Shown: piece after piece, positions 35,620-45,634 of the stretch
Position numbering within the stretch: position 1 is the first letter of the stretch
Layout: each line of letters begins with the position of its first letter
Source of the DNA: Novosphingobium sp. G106
Lineage (GTDB): Bacteria; Pseudomonadota; Alphaproteobacteria; Sphingomonadales; Sphingomonadaceae
Assembly: GCF_019075875.1 (NCBI RefSeq)
Contig: NZ_JAHOOZ010000001.1
Location: forward strand, 3,844,001-3,908,000
DNA: 64,000 nt
Direction: 5' to 3'
Translations under genes and position numbers: made by a program
Notes under the pieces: generated by a model
Told to the model about the DNA's origin: nothing
Databases searched by the model: none
The model's input: the letters and a program-made list of their open reading frames with translations, nothing else

Positions 35620-35648
35620 CCTTTGCCGGCTCGTTGAACCGGCAAAGG
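35620..35648 (+). promoter_or_regulatory. Hairpin sequestering the ribosome-binding site of the acidic-protein gene
   Basis: CCTTTGCCGG (35620-35629) and CCGGCAAAGG (35639-35648) make a perfect 10-base stem with a nine-base loop. The 3' arm contains the first bases of AAAGGAG, the Shine-Dalgarno of the gene starting at 35659. There is no T-run, so it is more likely a translation-control hairpin than a simple terminator. Confidence 0.55.
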
Positions 35649-35658
35649 AGATGCGCGC

Positions 35659-36000
35659 ATGACCGAAGGTCCCAAGAAGTTCGCCAGTTCTTCCCGTTTC
35701 AAGGGCGAGGACGACCAGACGGAAGAGCTCGCCCCGGAGAACCAGAACTCCGAGCAGGACGACGAGGATAGCCAGGCCCAGACTTTCGCCGACGAGGCGC
35801 TGGGCCGCTCCTCGGACGACTTCGGCCTCGACGACACCGAGAAAGTCTCGACCGGCGAGGACAGCGACGATGTCGAGGATCTCGTCGACCACATGAACCA
35901 GATGGTCCGCAGCGGCCGCATCGATAACGACGCCTACCGTGGCGAGCGCAACGATGACGACGAGGATGACATGTACGGCGAGGACGGCGAGGAAGACTGA
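35659..36000 (+). CDS. Highly acidic hypothetical protein
   Basis: A 113-residue protein dominated by aspartate and glutamate (for example EQDDEDSQ and NDDDEDDMYGEDGEED), predicted disordered, without cysteine or membrane helices. The middle VEDLVDHMNQMVRSGRIDNDAYRGE is less acidic and might form a short helix that binds a partner. The start ATG has AAAGGAG upstream, part of a hairpin (35620-35648). I do not recognise a family. Acidity suggests binding to a basic surface, DNA mimicry or a metal buffer; all are guesses. Confidence 0.7.
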   Translation: MTEGPKKFASSSRFKGEDDQTEELAPENQNSEQDDEDSQAQTFADEALGRSSDDFGLDDTEKVSTGEDSDDVEDLVDHMNQMVRSGRIDNDAYRGERNDDDEDDMYGEDGEED

Positions 36001-36007
36001 TCCTCGA

Positions 36008-36244
36008 TCAGTGTGAGGTCTTCGCCCAAGGATTGACGTGGTGCTCGCCCTGCGCCGTCTGCGCCGGCTGTCCCATCATCGTCGCGACGGCCTCGGCCGC
36101 CTTTTTCTGGTCCACGCCATCGTCCTCACCCTGCCGCGGGATCGACCAGTAGGCGCCGGCGACGACGCTCAGCACGAACCAGACCGCGCGCCAGCGGCTG
36201 CGGAAGACGGTGGTGATCCGGGGACCGAACATGCGCGGAAGCAT
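36008..36244 (-). CDS. Small hypothetical membrane-associated protein
   Basis: A 78-residue frame with one hydrophobic helix (WFVLSVVAGAYWSI) and a polar C-terminal half containing histidines (GEHHVNPWAK). No good ribosome site precedes either ATG (36244 or 36232). It sits between convergent genes with only seven bases before the acidic-protein stop, 12 bases after the mutS stop on the same strand. I do not recognise it; support is limited to an intact frame and codon use like the neighbours. Confidence 0.5.
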   Translation of the reverse strand: MLPRMFGPRITTVFRSRWRAVWFVLSVVAGAYWSIPRQGEDDGVDQKKAAEAVATMMGQPAQTAQGEHHVNPWAKTSH

Positions 36245-36256
36245 AGCGCGGCTCGG

Positions 36257-38902
36257 TTAATGATCCGTGCCTGCCTCGCGCTTCAATTCATAAAGCAGCT
36301 CGAGCGCCTCGCGCGGGCTCAGAGCATCGACGTCGAGCCCGTTCAGCCGCTCGCGGATGGTGTCGAGCTTTTCCGAATCCGCCTCGAAGGCAGCGGCAAA
36401 CAGGGGCAGATCGCCTAGCCCCGCCGCCAGTCCGCCGGTTTCGGCGCGGCCCTTCTCCAGCCGGTCGAGCACGGTCTTTGCCCGCGAAAGTACCGGCTGG
36501 GGCACACCGGCGAGGCGCGCCACGGCCAGGCCATAGCTCCGATCGGCAGCTCCCTCAGCGAGTTCGTGCAGCAGCACCAGTTCGCCCTTCCACTCGCGCG
36601 CGCGAACGTGGTGCAGCGAGAGCGCCTCGCAGCTCTCGGCCAGCCGGGCGAGCTCGTGGTAGTGCGTCGCGAAGAGGCACCGGCAACGGTTGGCGTTGTG
36701 CACCGCCTCGACCACCGCCCAAGCCAGCGCCAATCCATCATAGGTCGAAGTGCCGCGCCCGACCTCGTCGAGGATGACGAAGCTGCGCTCGGTCGCCTGG
36801 CTGAGGATCGCCGCGGTCTCGACCATCTCGACCATGAAAGTCGAACGCCCGCGCGCGAGGTTGTCCGAAGCGCCGACCCGGCTGAACAGGCGGTCGACCA
36901 GGCCGATCTTCGCGCCGAGGGCAGGGACGAAACCGCCCGCCTGAGCCAGCAGCACGATCAGCGCGTTCTGCCGCAGGAAGGTGGACTTGCCGCCCATGTT
37001 GGGGCCGCCGACCAGCCACAGCCGGTCGTCCGCAGAGAGCCGGCAATCGTTGGCGACGAAACGCTCGCCCTTCACGCCCAGCGCCGATTCGACCACCGGA
37101 TGCCGGCCGCCTTCGATCTCCAGGCAGGCGTGCTCGACGATCTCGGGCCGCACCCAGCCACCTTCGGCTGCGCGCTCGGCCTGCCCGGCGGATACGTCGA
37201 TCCGCGCCAGGGCCTCGGCCGTCGCAGCGATGGCATGGCGCGAGGCAACCGCGGCGGCGACCAGTTCCTCGAAATGGGCTTCTTCGGCTGCCAGCGCGTG
37301 GCCGCCTGCCTCGGCGATGCGGCTCGCTTCCTCGTGCAGCGCCAGGGCATTGAAGCGCACCGCGCCGGCCATCGTCTGGCGGTGGGTGAAACCGCTGTCG
37401 GGCCGCATCAGCGCGTCGCCGTGCTTGGCCGGAACCTCGATGAAGTAACCGAGCACGCCGTTGTGCTTGATCTTGAGCGCTGCGATGCCGGTCTCGTCGC
37501 GGTATTTGGCTTCGAGCGCGGCGATGGCGCGGCGCGAATGGCTCGACGTATCGCGCAGTGCGTCCAGCGCCGCGTCGTAACCCTCGGCGATATAACCCCC
37601 CTGCCCGCGCTCGGTCGGCGGCGAAGGAACCAGAGCGCGGGCATAGAGATCGGTCAGCGCACCGTGTCCGCCGAGGCTGGGCAGCAGCCGTTCGAGCAGT
37701 ACCGGCCGGTCGCCGAGCCGCAGCAGGTGATCGCGCACGCGCCGCGCTTCGGACAGGCCGTCGCGCAGCTGACCGAGATCGCGCGGGCTCCCACGGCCGG
37801 CGACGACACGCCCCAGCGCACGGCCGACATCGGGCGCTGCGCGCAGCACGGCGCGCAGATCCTCGCGCAGCAAGGCATCACGGTGCAGCCAGCCGACCAG
37901 TTCCAGCCGCTCGGAGATCGCCTGGACATCGGTCAGCGGCGCCGAGAGGTCTTCGGCGAGTTGGCGCGCGCCCGCGCCAGTAACGCAGCGATCGATCGCG
38001 TCGATCAGGCTGCCGCGCCGACCGCCCTGGCTGGAGGCGAGGATTTCGAGGCTGGAACGCGTCGCCTCGTCCATCGCCAGATGCGCCGCGCCCGTGCGCA
38101 GCGCCGGTGGCAGCAGTAGCGGCAAAGCGCCGCGCCCGACGTGGTCTAGATAGGCGACGAGTCCGCCCGCGGCCGCCAGCATCGCCCGCGTGAAGCTGCC
38201 GAAGCCGTCAAGCGTCGCGACTCCGTGCACAGCCTTGAGCCGCGCCTCGCCGCCGTCGCTGGCGAAATCGCGCCCCGGCCGCGGGATTGCATCCAGAGGC
38301 GCTTCCGGCCAGCCATCGGGCACGACGATCTCGCTCGCCCCCACCCGCGCCAGTGCCGCGCCGATCCGGTCGGGCGCGCATTCCTCGAGCTCCATGCGGC
38401 CGGTCGAGATGTCGCATGCGGCGATGCCGACGAGGCCACGGATCTCGCAGAACGCCGCCAGCACATTGGCCCGGCGCGGTTCGAGCAGGGCTTCTTCGGT
38501 GAGAGTACCCGCCGTGACGAATCGGACGATGTCGCGCGCGACCAGCGCCTTGGAACCGCCGCGCTTCTTGGCTTCCTCGGGCGTCTCGACCTGCTCGGCG
38601 ATGGCCACGCGGCAACCGGCCTTGATCAGCCGCGCCAGATAGCCCTCGGCCGAATGGACCGGCACGCCGCACATCGGGATCGGCGCCCCGGCATGCTCGC
38701 CTCGGCTGGTCAGCGCGATGTCGAGCACCTGGGCTGCCGTCTTGGCGTCATCGAAGAACAGTTCGAAGAAGTCGCCCATCCGGTAGAACAGCAGGCAGTC
38801 CTGCGCCTCGGCCTTAAGGGCGAGGTACTGGGCCATCATCGGGGTGACGGCACTGGCGGGCTGCTGGCCGTGCATCTGCGCAGCGTTAGCCGCCAAAGAC
38901 AT
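36257..38902 (-). CDS. mutS: DNA mismatch repair ATPase MutS
   Basis: An 881-residue protein binding base mispairs. The N-terminal mismatch motif is GDFFELF, with a clamp and lever region and the C-terminal ATPase with [13 protein letters not shown] (P-loop), the DEVGRGTST Walker B region, and the C-terminal helix-turn-helix. The N-terminus [20 protein letters not shown] is about 20 residues longer than the E. coli start, but the mismatch motif aligns. It is divergent from maeB across 86 bases. Confidence 0.97.
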   Translation of the reverse strand: MSLAANAAQMHGQQPASAVTPMMAQYLALKAEAQDCLLFYRMGDFFELFFDDAKTAAQVLDIALTSRGEHAGAPIPMCGVPVHSAEGYLARLIKAGCRVAIAEQVETPEEAKKRGGSKALVARDIVRFVTAGTLTEEALLEPRRANVLAAFCEIRGLVGIAACDISTGRMELEECAPDRIGAALARVGASEIVVPDGWPEAPLDAIPRPGRDFASDGGEARLKAVHGVATLDGFGSFTRAMLAAAGGLVAYLDHVGRGALPLLLPPALRTGAAHLAMDEATRSSLEILASSQGGRRGSLIDAIDRCVTGAGARQLAEDLSAPLTDVQAISERLELVGWLHRDALLREDLRAVLRAAPDVGRALGRVVAGRGSPRDLGQLRDGLSEARRVRDHLLRLGDRPVLLERLLPSLGGHGALTDLYARALVPSPPTERGQGGYIAEGYDAALDALRDTSSHSRRAIAALEAKYRDETGIAALKIKHNGVLGYFIEVPAKHGDALMRPDSGFTHRQTMAGAVRFNALALHEEASRIAEAGGHALAAEEAHFEELVAAAVASRHAIAATAEALARIDVSAGQAERAAEGGWVRPEIVEHACLEIEGGRHPVVESALGVKGERFVANDCRLSADDRLWLVGGPNMGGKSTFLRQNALIVLLAQAGGFVPALGAKIGLVDRLFSRVGASDNLARGRSTFMVEMVETAAILSQATERSFVILDEVGRGTSTYDGLALAWAVVEAVHNANRCRCLFATHYHELARLAESCEALSLHHVRAREWKGELVLLHELAEGAADRSYGLAVARLAGVPQPVLSRAKTVLDRLEKGRAETGGLAAGLGDLPLFAAAFEADSEKLDTIRERLNGLDVDALSPREALELLYELKREAGTDH

Positions 38903-38988
38903 GATTCGGAACGTCGGAGAAACAAGCTTTCCCCTATCGCGTCGCGCCGAGTTTGGTTAGGGCGTCAGGTGAAACGGGGAGACATCCA

Positions 38989-41250
38989 TTGTCCGACGAA
39001 AGCAACGTTCGCTTCACCGAGCGCGAGGCGCTGTTCTACCACAAGACCATCCGCCCGGGTAAGATCGAGATCATCGCCTCGAAGCCGATGGCGACCCAGC
39101 GCGACCTGAGCCTGGCTTATTCGCCCGGCGTCGCCGTGCCGGTCCAGGCGATCTACGACGATCCGGCCACCGCTTATGATTACACCGCCAAGGGCAATCT
39201 GGTCGCCGTCATCTCCAACGGCACCGCGATCCTCGGCATGGGCAATCTCGGCGCGCTCGCCTCGAAGCCCGTCATGGAAGGCAAGGCGGTGCTGTTCAAG
39301 CGCTTCGCCGACGTCGATTCGATCGACATCGAGCTGGCCAGCGAAGACACCGATGCGCTGATCGAGGCCATCGCGATGATGGAACCGACGTTCGGCGGCA
39401 TCAACCTCGAGGACATCAAGGCGCCCGAGTGCTTCATCATCGAGCAGACGCTGCGCGAGCGGATGAAGATCCCCGTGATGCACGACGATCAGCACGGCAC
39501 GGCGATCATCGCCGCCGCCGGCCTGGTCAACGCCTGCTTCATCACCGGGCGCAAGTTCGAGGACGTCAAGGTCGTGGTCAACGGCGCCGGCGCTTCGGCG
39601 CTGGCCTGCACCGCGCTGATCAAGTCGATGGGCGTGCGGCACGAGAACGTGACCGTCTGCGACACCAAGGGCGTGATCTACAAGGGCCGCGAAGGCGTCG
39701 ACCAGTTCAAGTCCGCCCATGCGATCGACACCGACAAGCGCACGCTGAAGGAAGCGCTCGTCGGCGCCGACATCTTCCTCGGCCTCTCGGCCAAGGGCGC
39801 GGTGACGCAGGACATGGTCAAGGACATGGCCAGGCAGCCGATCATCTTCGCGATGGCCAATCCCGATCCCGAAATCACGCCGCCCGATGCCAAGGCGGTG
39901 CGCCCCGATGCCATCGTCGCCACGGGCCGGTCGGACTATCCCAACCAGGTCAACAACGTGCTGGGCTTCCCCTTCATCTTCCGCGGCGCGCTCGACGTGC
40001 GGGCAACCGCGATCAACGAAGAGATGAAGATCGCCGCTGCCAACGCGATCGCCGAACTGGCACGCAAGCAGGTGCCCGAGGAAGTCGCCGCCGCCTATGG
40101 CAAGAACCATCAGTTCGGCGCCGACTACATCATCCCCGCTCCGTTTGACCCGCGGCTGATGGAAGTCGTCTCCTCGGCTGTCGCCAAGGCGGCAATGGAT
40201 TCGGGCGTGGCGCAGAAGCCGATCGAGGATTTCGACGCCTATCGTCTCAGCCTGAAGGCGCGACTCAACCCGACGACCTCGGTGCTGACCAACGTCTATG
40301 CCCAGGCCAAGGAGAACCCCAAGCGCGTGGTATTCGCCGAGGCTGAAGAAGACGTCGTGCTGCGCGCGGCGATCCAGTTCCGCGACTTCGGCTATGGTGT
40401 CCCGGTACTCGTCGGTCGCACCCAGGCGGTCACCGACAAGCTGCTCGAGCTGGGCATCAGCAATCCCGACAGCTTCGAGATCCACAATTCGACCACCTCG
40501 TCGCATGTGCCGGCGATGGTCGCATACCTCTATGAGCGCCTGCAGCGCCGTGGCTTCATGGAGCGCGACGTGCGCCGCATGGTCAACCAGGATCGCAACG
40601 TCTTCGCCTCGCTGCTCGTCGCACTCGGCCACGGCGATGCGATGATCTCGGGCGTCACGCGGCCGTTCTCGCAGACGGTGCGCGAAGTGCGCCAGGTGCT
40701 CGACCCGAAGGAAGGCGCGCTGCCTTTCGGCATCCACCTGACGATCGCCAAGAACAACACGGTGTTCATCGCCGATACGACGATCAACGAGCGGCCCTCG
40801 GCGGAAGACCTCGCGCATATCGCGACCGAGACCGCCGCGGTCGCGCGCCGGCTGGGCCACGAGCCGCGCGTCGCCTTCCTCTCGTTCTCGACCTTCGGCA
40901 ATCCGGCCGGGCGCTGGCTCGACAACATCCGCGACGCGGTGACGATCCTCGACGCACAGAACCCGGGCTTCGAATACGAGGGCGACCTTGCTCCCGACGC
41001 GGCGCTCAACCCCAACATCATGAAGAACTATCCGTTCTCGCGCCTGTCGGCACCGGCGAACGTACTCGTCATGCCGGGGCTGCAGTCGGCCAACATCTCG
41101 GCCAAGCTGCTGCGCGAACTGGGCGGCAACACCACGATCGGGCCGATGCTGATCGGCATGGAAAAGCCCGTCCAGATCGCCCCGATGACCGCAATCGCGC
41201 CCGACGTGCTGACCCTGGCAGTGCTCGCCGCCGCGGGAATCACGGGCTGA
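38989..41250 (+). CDS. maeB: NADP-dependent malic enzyme with C-terminal phosphotransacetylase-like domain
   Basis: A 753-residue fusion. Residues 1-430 are the malic enzyme that decarboxylates malate to pyruvate (SPGVAVPV, MHDDQHGTAIIAAAGL and NAD(P) motif VVVNGAGASALACTA). The remainder is a phosphate-acetyltransferase-like regulatory domain (NTVFIADTTINERPSAEDLAHIA, NFELSRLSAP-type helices). This two-domain MaeB form is standard for proteobacteria; the second domain gives acetyl-CoA inhibition. The start is TTG at 38989, with GGGGAG nine bases upstream. Confidence 0.95.
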   Translation: MSDESNVRFTEREALFYHKTIRPGKIEIIASKPMATQRDLSLAYSPGVAVPVQAIYDDPATAYDYTAKGNLVAVISNGTAILGMGNLGALASKPVMEGKAVLFKRFADVDSIDIELASEDTDALIEAIAMMEPTFGGINLEDIKAPECFIIEQTLRERMKIPVMHDDQHGTAIIAAAGLVNACFITGRKFEDVKVVVNGAGASALACTALIKSMGVRHENVTVCDTKGVIYKGREGVDQFKSAHAIDTDKRTLKEALVGADIFLGLSAKGAVTQDMVKDMARQPIIFAMANPDPEITPPDAKAVRPDAIVATGRSDYPNQVNNVLGFPFIFRGALDVRATAINEEMKIAAANAIAELARKQVPEEVAAAYGKNHQFGADYIIPAPFDPRLMEVVSSAVAKAAMDSGVAQKPIEDFDAYRLSLKARLNPTTSVLTNVYAQAKENPKRVVFAEAEEDVVLRAAIQFRDFGYGVPVLVGRTQAVTDKLLELGISNPDSFEIHNSTTSSHVPAMVAYLYERLQRRGFMERDVRRMVNQDRNVFASLLVALGHGDAMISGVTRPFSQTVREVRQVLDPKEGALPFGIHLTIAKNNTVFIADTTINERPSAEDLAHIATETAAVARRLGHEPRVAFLSFSTFGNPAGRWLDNIRDAVTILDAQNPGFEYEGDLAPDAALNPNIMKNYPFSRLSAPANVLVMPGLQSANISAKLLRELGGNTTIGPMLIGMEKPVQIAPMTAIAPDVLTLAVLAAAGITG

Positions 41251-41331
41251 TCGCGGCCAGAATCGCGGACTGAGATTGCGCTTCGCGCGGTTGTCGTCGA
41301 TCCTCTTCGTCAACGATTGACGGGAGAGGAT

Positions 41332-42141
41332 ATGACGACACGCCGCGTGGCGCTGCTCCAGCATGCCGGGGGCCTGGCCAACCCCAGCCTCGCGCGCCGG
41401 CTGGCACGGTCCGGGCACGACCTCGTCGTCCACGCCCCGCGCGAGGGCATGGTCGCGGAGCTCCTGAGCCTCGGGGCCTCGGTAGAGGTCATCGATGCGG
41501 ACGAGGTGCCGCTCGAAGGGCCGCGTTCCAGCGGAATGCCGGAGGGCGCGCATATCCTCGTCGAGCGCACGCTCGCGCGGTTCGGGCGGCTCGACGCGGC
41601 AGCGCTGATCCCGCCGTTCGGCAGCAGCGTCGGCTCGATCCGCGGCCGACTGCTCGATGCGCCGCGCGAGCATATCGCCGCAATGGGCCCATTTCTCGAG
41701 ACGACCAGCCACATCCTGCGCGCCGTGATCCCGGCCATGCAGGCCAACGGGCGCGAAAGCGGCGGACAGATCCTGGTCTTCACCAGCGATTCGGGCGCAC
41801 GCCCCGAAGCGGGCTGGTCGCTCTACGGCGCGGCGCGCGCCGGGCAGAACTTCCTCGTCCGCGCGGTGGCGCTGGAGCACGCGGCCGAGGGCATCCAGAT
41901 CAACGCCTTGGGATCGAAGAACGCGATAACCGCGGGCTTTCCCTATGCGCCGCCGGATGCCGCCACCGACGGCGAGATCACGCTGGGCGACTGGGCCAAG
42001 CCGCTAATGGACCAGTCACCCATGGGCCGGCTCGGCACGATGGAGGAAATTGCCGCCTTCGCGATCTCGCTGCTCGACGGCAGCAACCGCTTCCAGACGG
42101 CGCAGTACTTCTCGTTCTCGGGCGGCTGGAGCGAGCTCTAG
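41332..42141 (+). CDS. SDR-family protein, divergent
   Basis: A 269-residue Rossmann protein with SDR-like ordering. The N-terminal binding region is degraded: the glycine-rich loop is HAGGLANPSLARRLA, not TGxxxGIG. The Tyr/Lys region appears as LYGAARAGQ, in which the catalytic lysine is replaced by arginine. The C-terminal stretch PMGRLGTMEEIAAFAISLLDG matches SDR oxidoreductases. It may be an inactive or altered enzyme. The start has GGGAGAGGAT upstream. Function unknown. Confidence 0.7.
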   Translation: MTTRRVALLQHAGGLANPSLARRLARSGHDLVVHAPREGMVAELLSLGASVEVIDADEVPLEGPRSSGMPEGAHILVERTLARFGRLDAAALIPPFGSSVGSIRGRLLDAPREHIAAMGPFLETTSHILRAVIPAMQANGRESGGQILVFTSDSGARPEAGWSLYGAARAGQNFLVRAVALEHAAEGIQINALGSKNAITAGFPYAPPDAATDGEITLGDWAKPLMDQSPMGRLGTMEEIAAFAISLLDGSNRFQTAQYFSFSGGWSEL

Positions 42142-42151
42142 GCCCCGACCT

Positions 42152-42916
42152 TCAGGCCCAGGCGCGATAGACGCCATAGGCGCTGGTCAGTGTCAGGACG
42201 ATACCGACGAGGATGAGCATCTGCTTGGCCGGGAAATGCTTCGCCGCCCAGGCACCGAGCGGCGCGGCCAGCAGGCCGCCGATCAACAGACCGAGCGTCG
42301 CGCCCGCCAGGTCGGCAATGCCGAGGTTCCAGATGAACACCGCCGAGACGGTGATCGTCAGGAAGAATTCGACCGAATTGACCGTGCCGACGACCTTGCG
42401 CGGATCGGCGCCCTGGATCAGCAGGTTCGAAGTCACAACCGGCCCCCAGCCGCCGCCGCCCGCGGCATCGAGGAAGCCGCCGACGAGACCGAGCGGCGCG
42501 ATTAGCTTCGCTTCCTTGATCTGCGGCGGATAGAAGAAACCGCGCCACAGCAGATAGAGGCCGATGCCGGCCAGATAGAGCAGCACAAACGGCTTCACCA
42601 GCGACGCGTCGAGGGAAGTCAGGATGTAGGCACCGAGAATACCGCCTGCCATGCCCGGCAGCAGCAAGCTGAAGAACAGCCGCTTGTCGATATTGCCATG
42701 AAGCAGGTGGCTGATCCCCGAAGTCGCCGTGGTGAAGCATTCTACGAGGTGCACGCGCTGCGATGCCAGCGCCGGCGGCACGCCCAGCACGCCGACCAGC
42801 AGCGTGTTCGAGATCACCCCGAAAGCCATGCCCAGTGCTCCATCTACGAGCTGCGCGGCAAAGCCGACGCCGATGAAGGGCAGCAGCGCTTCGAAGTCCA
42901 AAAAACTAAATTGCAT
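42152..42916 (-). CDS. Sulfite exporter TauE/SafE family membrane protein
   Basis: A 254-residue protein with seven to eight hydrophobic segments and the family signatures GVGFAAQLVDGALGMAFGVISNTLL near the N-terminus and GLVGGFLDAAGGGGWGPVVTSNLL in the middle. The family exports sulfite, taurine-derived sulfur or other organic anions. The start is the ATG at 42914-42916; the TTG 12 bases earlier is less likely. Confidence 0.88.
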   Translation of the reverse strand: MQFSFLDFEALLPFIGVGFAAQLVDGALGMAFGVISNTLLVGVLGVPPALASQRVHLVECFTTATSGISHLLHGNIDKRLFFSLLLPGMAGGILGAYILTSLDASLVKPFVLLYLAGIGLYLLWRGFFYPPQIKEAKLIAPLGLVGGFLDAAGGGGWGPVVTSNLLIQGADPRKVVGTVNSVEFFLTITVSAVFIWNLGIADLAGATLGLLIGGLLAAPLGAWAAKHFPAKQMLILVGIVLTLTSAYGVYRAWA

Positions 42917-42996
42917 CACGGCCCCCAAAACGCGAGTCGCGCCGCGTTAGGCGAGAATTTTGGCGATACGGCGAAAGAAATTCTTTGATTGGACGA

Positions 42997-44217
42997 TCAG
43001 TGGGCTGGCACCGGCCGCTCGGCGATCGCCGCTTCCAGCCCCTTGGCATAGGCCGAGGTCCAGGCCTGACGGTGCAGCGCCTCGATCCGCCCCGCCATTT
43101 TCCGATTGCGCAGCACGACCTCGAGATTGCGCGAATGGTCGAGATAGCCACCTTCCCAGTTGCTGGTCCCGATCCAGGCCGTCGCGCCGTCGATCGTCAT
43201 GACCTTAGTGTGGACCACGCGGGCATAGGGAATGGGTCCGGTCGAGGCCTCGGGTATGCGGATCACGCGAATCTCGACATTGGGTACCGCAGCCAGGCTG
43301 CGCAACGAGGGCAGGCGCGCGGGCGACAGGCTCCAGTCGGTGATCAGCAGGTGCACCTTGACGCCGCGGGCCGCGGCCGCGCGCAAGGCATCGTCGATCA
43401 CGCGGTAGGGCCCGCCGTCGCGCGCGAGGGCCGCATAGAGCATGACCTCGACATCGATCGAACGCCGGGCCTTCGCGATCAGACGCGGAAGGGCGGCTTC
43501 GGAATCGCCGACGCCGGCCGGATCGAAGCGGCCCGGACTGGCGAGGAGAAAAGCCGGCCGCCCTTCGTCTCCGCTATCGTCGGCCGCGCGCAATTCGGGC
43601 ACGGGCAGTCCCTGCGCCAGCCGCTCCTGCGCGAGCCAGTCCTGCGCGAAGATCGCTCGCATCTGCCCGACGATCCGCTTGTCGTCGATGCGCAGGCCCG
43701 TCTCGTCGATATGTTCGAGCGCGCGCCAGTCGAAGTTGTGACTGCCGACATAGGCCTCGCGCCCGTCGACCACGAAGAATTTCGCATGGATGATCCCCCC
43801 GCCCGCGACCTTGCCGAAATCGAGCAGACGGAAGGTCAGGTTGGGAATCGCCTTCAGCCGCGCGAGCGTGGCCTCATCCGAAGCGCCGAGCCCCTTCTCC
43901 TCCATCAGGAAGCGGATCTTCACGCCGCGCCGGCCCGCCGCCTCGAGCGAGGCGAGCACGTTGTCGAGCGGTTCGCCGGTCTTGCCCGCGACATAGTACT
44001 GCTCGAAGTCGATGGTGTCGCGCGCCTGGTCGATCATCTGGCACCAGACGACCACCGCATCGCGCACATCGGGCGTGTCGAGCGTGGTTTCGACGGGCGC
44101 TGTGCGCACCAACTCGAACCCCGGGATGCGGACGTCGGCGCTCGCATGACCCGCGTCGCCGAGGAAAAGTGCGACCGCGCAGGTCTTCGCCAACGAAGCT
44201 TTGAACCTGCCGATCAT
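42997..44217 (-). CDS. Phospholipase D-family (HKD) secreted protein
   Basis: A 406-residue protein with a signal-like start (LAKTCAVALFLGDAGHASA) and two HKD motifs: HAKFFVVDGREAYVGSHN and HTKVMTIDGATAWIGTSN. Paired HKD motifs form one active site, as in phospholipase D and cardiolipin synthase relatives. A periplasmic location and phosphodiester activity are expected; the substrate is unknown. The start is the ATG at 44215-44217; an upstream in-frame extension is rejected because it is low-complexity basic sequence. Confidence 0.85.
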   Translation of the reverse strand: MIGRFKASLAKTCAVALFLGDAGHASADVRIPGFELVRTAPVETTLDTPDVRDAVVVWCQMIDQARDTIDFEQYYVAGKTGEPLDNVLASLEAAGRRGVKIRFLMEEKGLGASDEATLARLKAIPNLTFRLLDFGKVAGGGIIHAKFFVVDGREAYVGSHNFDWRALEHIDETGLRIDDKRIVGQMRAIFAQDWLAQERLAQGLPVPELRAADDSGDEGRPAFLLASPGRFDPAGVGDSEAALPRLIAKARRSIDVEVMLYAALARDGGPYRVIDDALRAAAARGVKVHLLITDWSLSPARLPSLRSLAAVPNVEIRVIRIPEASTGPIPYARVVHTKVMTIDGATAWIGTSNWEGGYLDHSRNLEVVLRNRKMAGRIEALHRQAWTSAYAKGLEAAIAERPVPAH

Positions 44218-44224
44218 TCCGCAC

Positions 44225-44938
44225 CTATTTCCGCTTGAACCGAAAGTACCAGACCTCGTGGCCCAGCGTGCGCGCCTTGGCTTCGTAGCGGGTTTCGGGC
44301 CAACCGCCGGGGCGGCGCTGGAAGTCGGCCGGCTTGTCGCAGAGCCAGTCGAACGCGTCACGATGGCGGCGCATGACCATCAGCGCGTGGCGCAGGTAGA
44401 CCGGGTGATCGGTGCCGAAGCGGAACTCGCCGCCGGGCTTGAGCTTGGCGGCGATCAGGTTCAGCGGCCCGTCGTTCATCATACGCCGCTTGGCGTGGCG
44501 CGCCTTGGGCCAGGGATCGGGATGGAGCAGATAGACGAAGGACAGCGCGCCGTCCGGTATCCGCGCCAGCACTTCCAGCGCATCGCCGTGGTGAATGCGG
44601 ACATTGCCGAGCGGCGTACCGGCGCCGTTGTCGCCATCGACATGGGTCAGCGCCTGGGCGACGCCGTTGAGGAAAGGCTCGGCGCCGATGAAGCCGTGGT
44701 CGGGCAGCAGGTCGGCACGGTAGGCCATATGCTCGCCGCCGCCGAAGCCGATTTCGAAATGCAGCGGGCAGGCATGGCCGAACAGCCGCTCGGCCGTGAC
44801 CTCGCCTTCGAGCGGCACCGCGATGCGCGGCAGCAAGGTATCGACCAGCCCCTGCTGGCCCTTGCGCAAGGGCTTGCCCTTCGCGCGGCCATAGAGCCGG
44901 TTGAGCGTGGTCGGGTCGCCGGGCTTGTTGGCAGTCAT
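44225..44938 (-). CDS. trmB: tRNA (guanine-N7-)-methyltransferase
   Basis: A 237-residue SAM-dependent enzyme placing m7G46 in tRNA. The SAM motif EIGFGGGEH and the diagnostic PDPWPKARHAKRR are both present, with FGTDHPVYLRHA near the C-terminus. The ATG at 44936-44938 is used. It is followed on the same strand, 7 bases after its stop, by the PLD-family gene. Confidence 0.95.
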   Translation of the reverse strand: MTANKPGDPTTLNRLYGRAKGKPLRKGQQGLVDTLLPRIAVPLEGEVTAERLFGHACPLHFEIGFGGGEHMAYRADLLPDHGFIGAEPFLNGVAQALTHVDGDNGAGTPLGNVRIHHGDALEVLARIPDGALSFVYLLHPDPWPKARHAKRRMMNDGPLNLIAAKLKPGGEFRFGTDHPVYLRHALMVMRRHRDAFDWLCDKPADFQRRPGGWPETRYEAKARTLGHEVWYFRFKRK

Positions 44939-45073
44939 GGGGCGCGCGACTGGCAGCAAACGGCGCGTGGGTCAACGCGGATGGGTAGGCGTCCGCGGTG
45001 TCGGGGAGTCCGGTCAGTCCGCTTTCGATCGGCAAATATAGAAAAGCAGTCCTTTTCCATCTACTCTGAGACA

Positions 45074-45547
45074 ATGCTGCTCACCCTATTGGCTTCCGCC
45101 ATCACACCACTTGAACCCTGGCTTTCATTCCGACGCGAGCCGTCGTTTCAACAGCCGATGGTCGTAGAAGTCGGGACATTGCATGCGGAAGGCCCGACAG
45201 CATATTGGTTCAAGCTTACAACGCATAAGGGCGACGGGAGGACTATCCAGTGGACCGACACCAACCGCTGCCCAGCTGCACGTTCGGTTTTGCGCGCAGT
45301 TCGTAACTTGGAAATGCCGCGTGCCACAGTTCCATTTCTCGACAACGATGATGTCGTAGTTACTGCTGACGGGGTTTTCTACGAGTTGCTGGGCGATGCG
45401 GCATACGGCGACAGCAGTGCCTACAGCTTCAAAATCAGTTCGAACACTGGCACGCCGCTCGCAAGATGGGTTGATGAAAGCTTGGCAACGCTTTCACAGT
45501 GCTGGTCACAGGACGAGCCTCGGCAAGCTGCCAAACGACCGACTTAG
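45074..45547 (+). CDS. Orphan hypothetical protein in a lower-GC patch
   Basis: A 157-residue frame with a hydrophobic first 12 residues (MLLTLLASAITP), then a soluble, mixed body with TAYWFKLTTHKGDGRTIQWTD and VVVTADGVFYELLGDAAYGDSS. Codon third positions are visibly less GC-rich than the neighbours, suggesting recent acquisition. No family is recognised. It might be a secreted or immunity-like small protein, which is a guess. The ribosome site is weak (GAG). Confidence 0.55.
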   Translation: MLLTLLASAITPLEPWLSFRREPSFQQPMVVEVGTLHAEGPTAYWFKLTTHKGDGRTIQWTDTNRCPAARSVLRAVRNLEMPRATVPFLDNDDVVVTADGVFYELLGDAAYGDSSAYSFKISSNTGTPLARWVDESLATLSQCWSQDEPRQAAKRPT

Positions 45548-45567
45548 AGCCGGTTTACACGCTGGGG

Positions 45568-45634
45568 AATGACGGAAAAGTCGGCGGCAGCGGCCTCGGA
45601 CGCCGGGCTCATCATCCGCCGATCCGTCATTTTT
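45568..45634 (+). terminator. Long structured hairpin with T-run after the orphan gene
   Basis: AATGACGGA (45568-45576) pairs with TCCGTCATT (45623-45631), and TCGGCGG (45581-45587) with CCGCCGA (45616-45622), giving 16 base pairs with one four-base bulge. The 28-base inner region contains a further CGGC/GCCG pairing, and TTTTT follows. This fits a strong terminator or a small structured RNA. The stretch from 45640 to 45805 holds no further recognised feature. Confidence 0.65.

Noticed and set aside
38965..41880. 971-residue open frame antisense to maeB and the SDR-like gene
   Set aside because: No recognised motifs, low-complexity Arg/Asp/His composition and full overlap with well-supported genes; typical shadow in GC-rich DNA.
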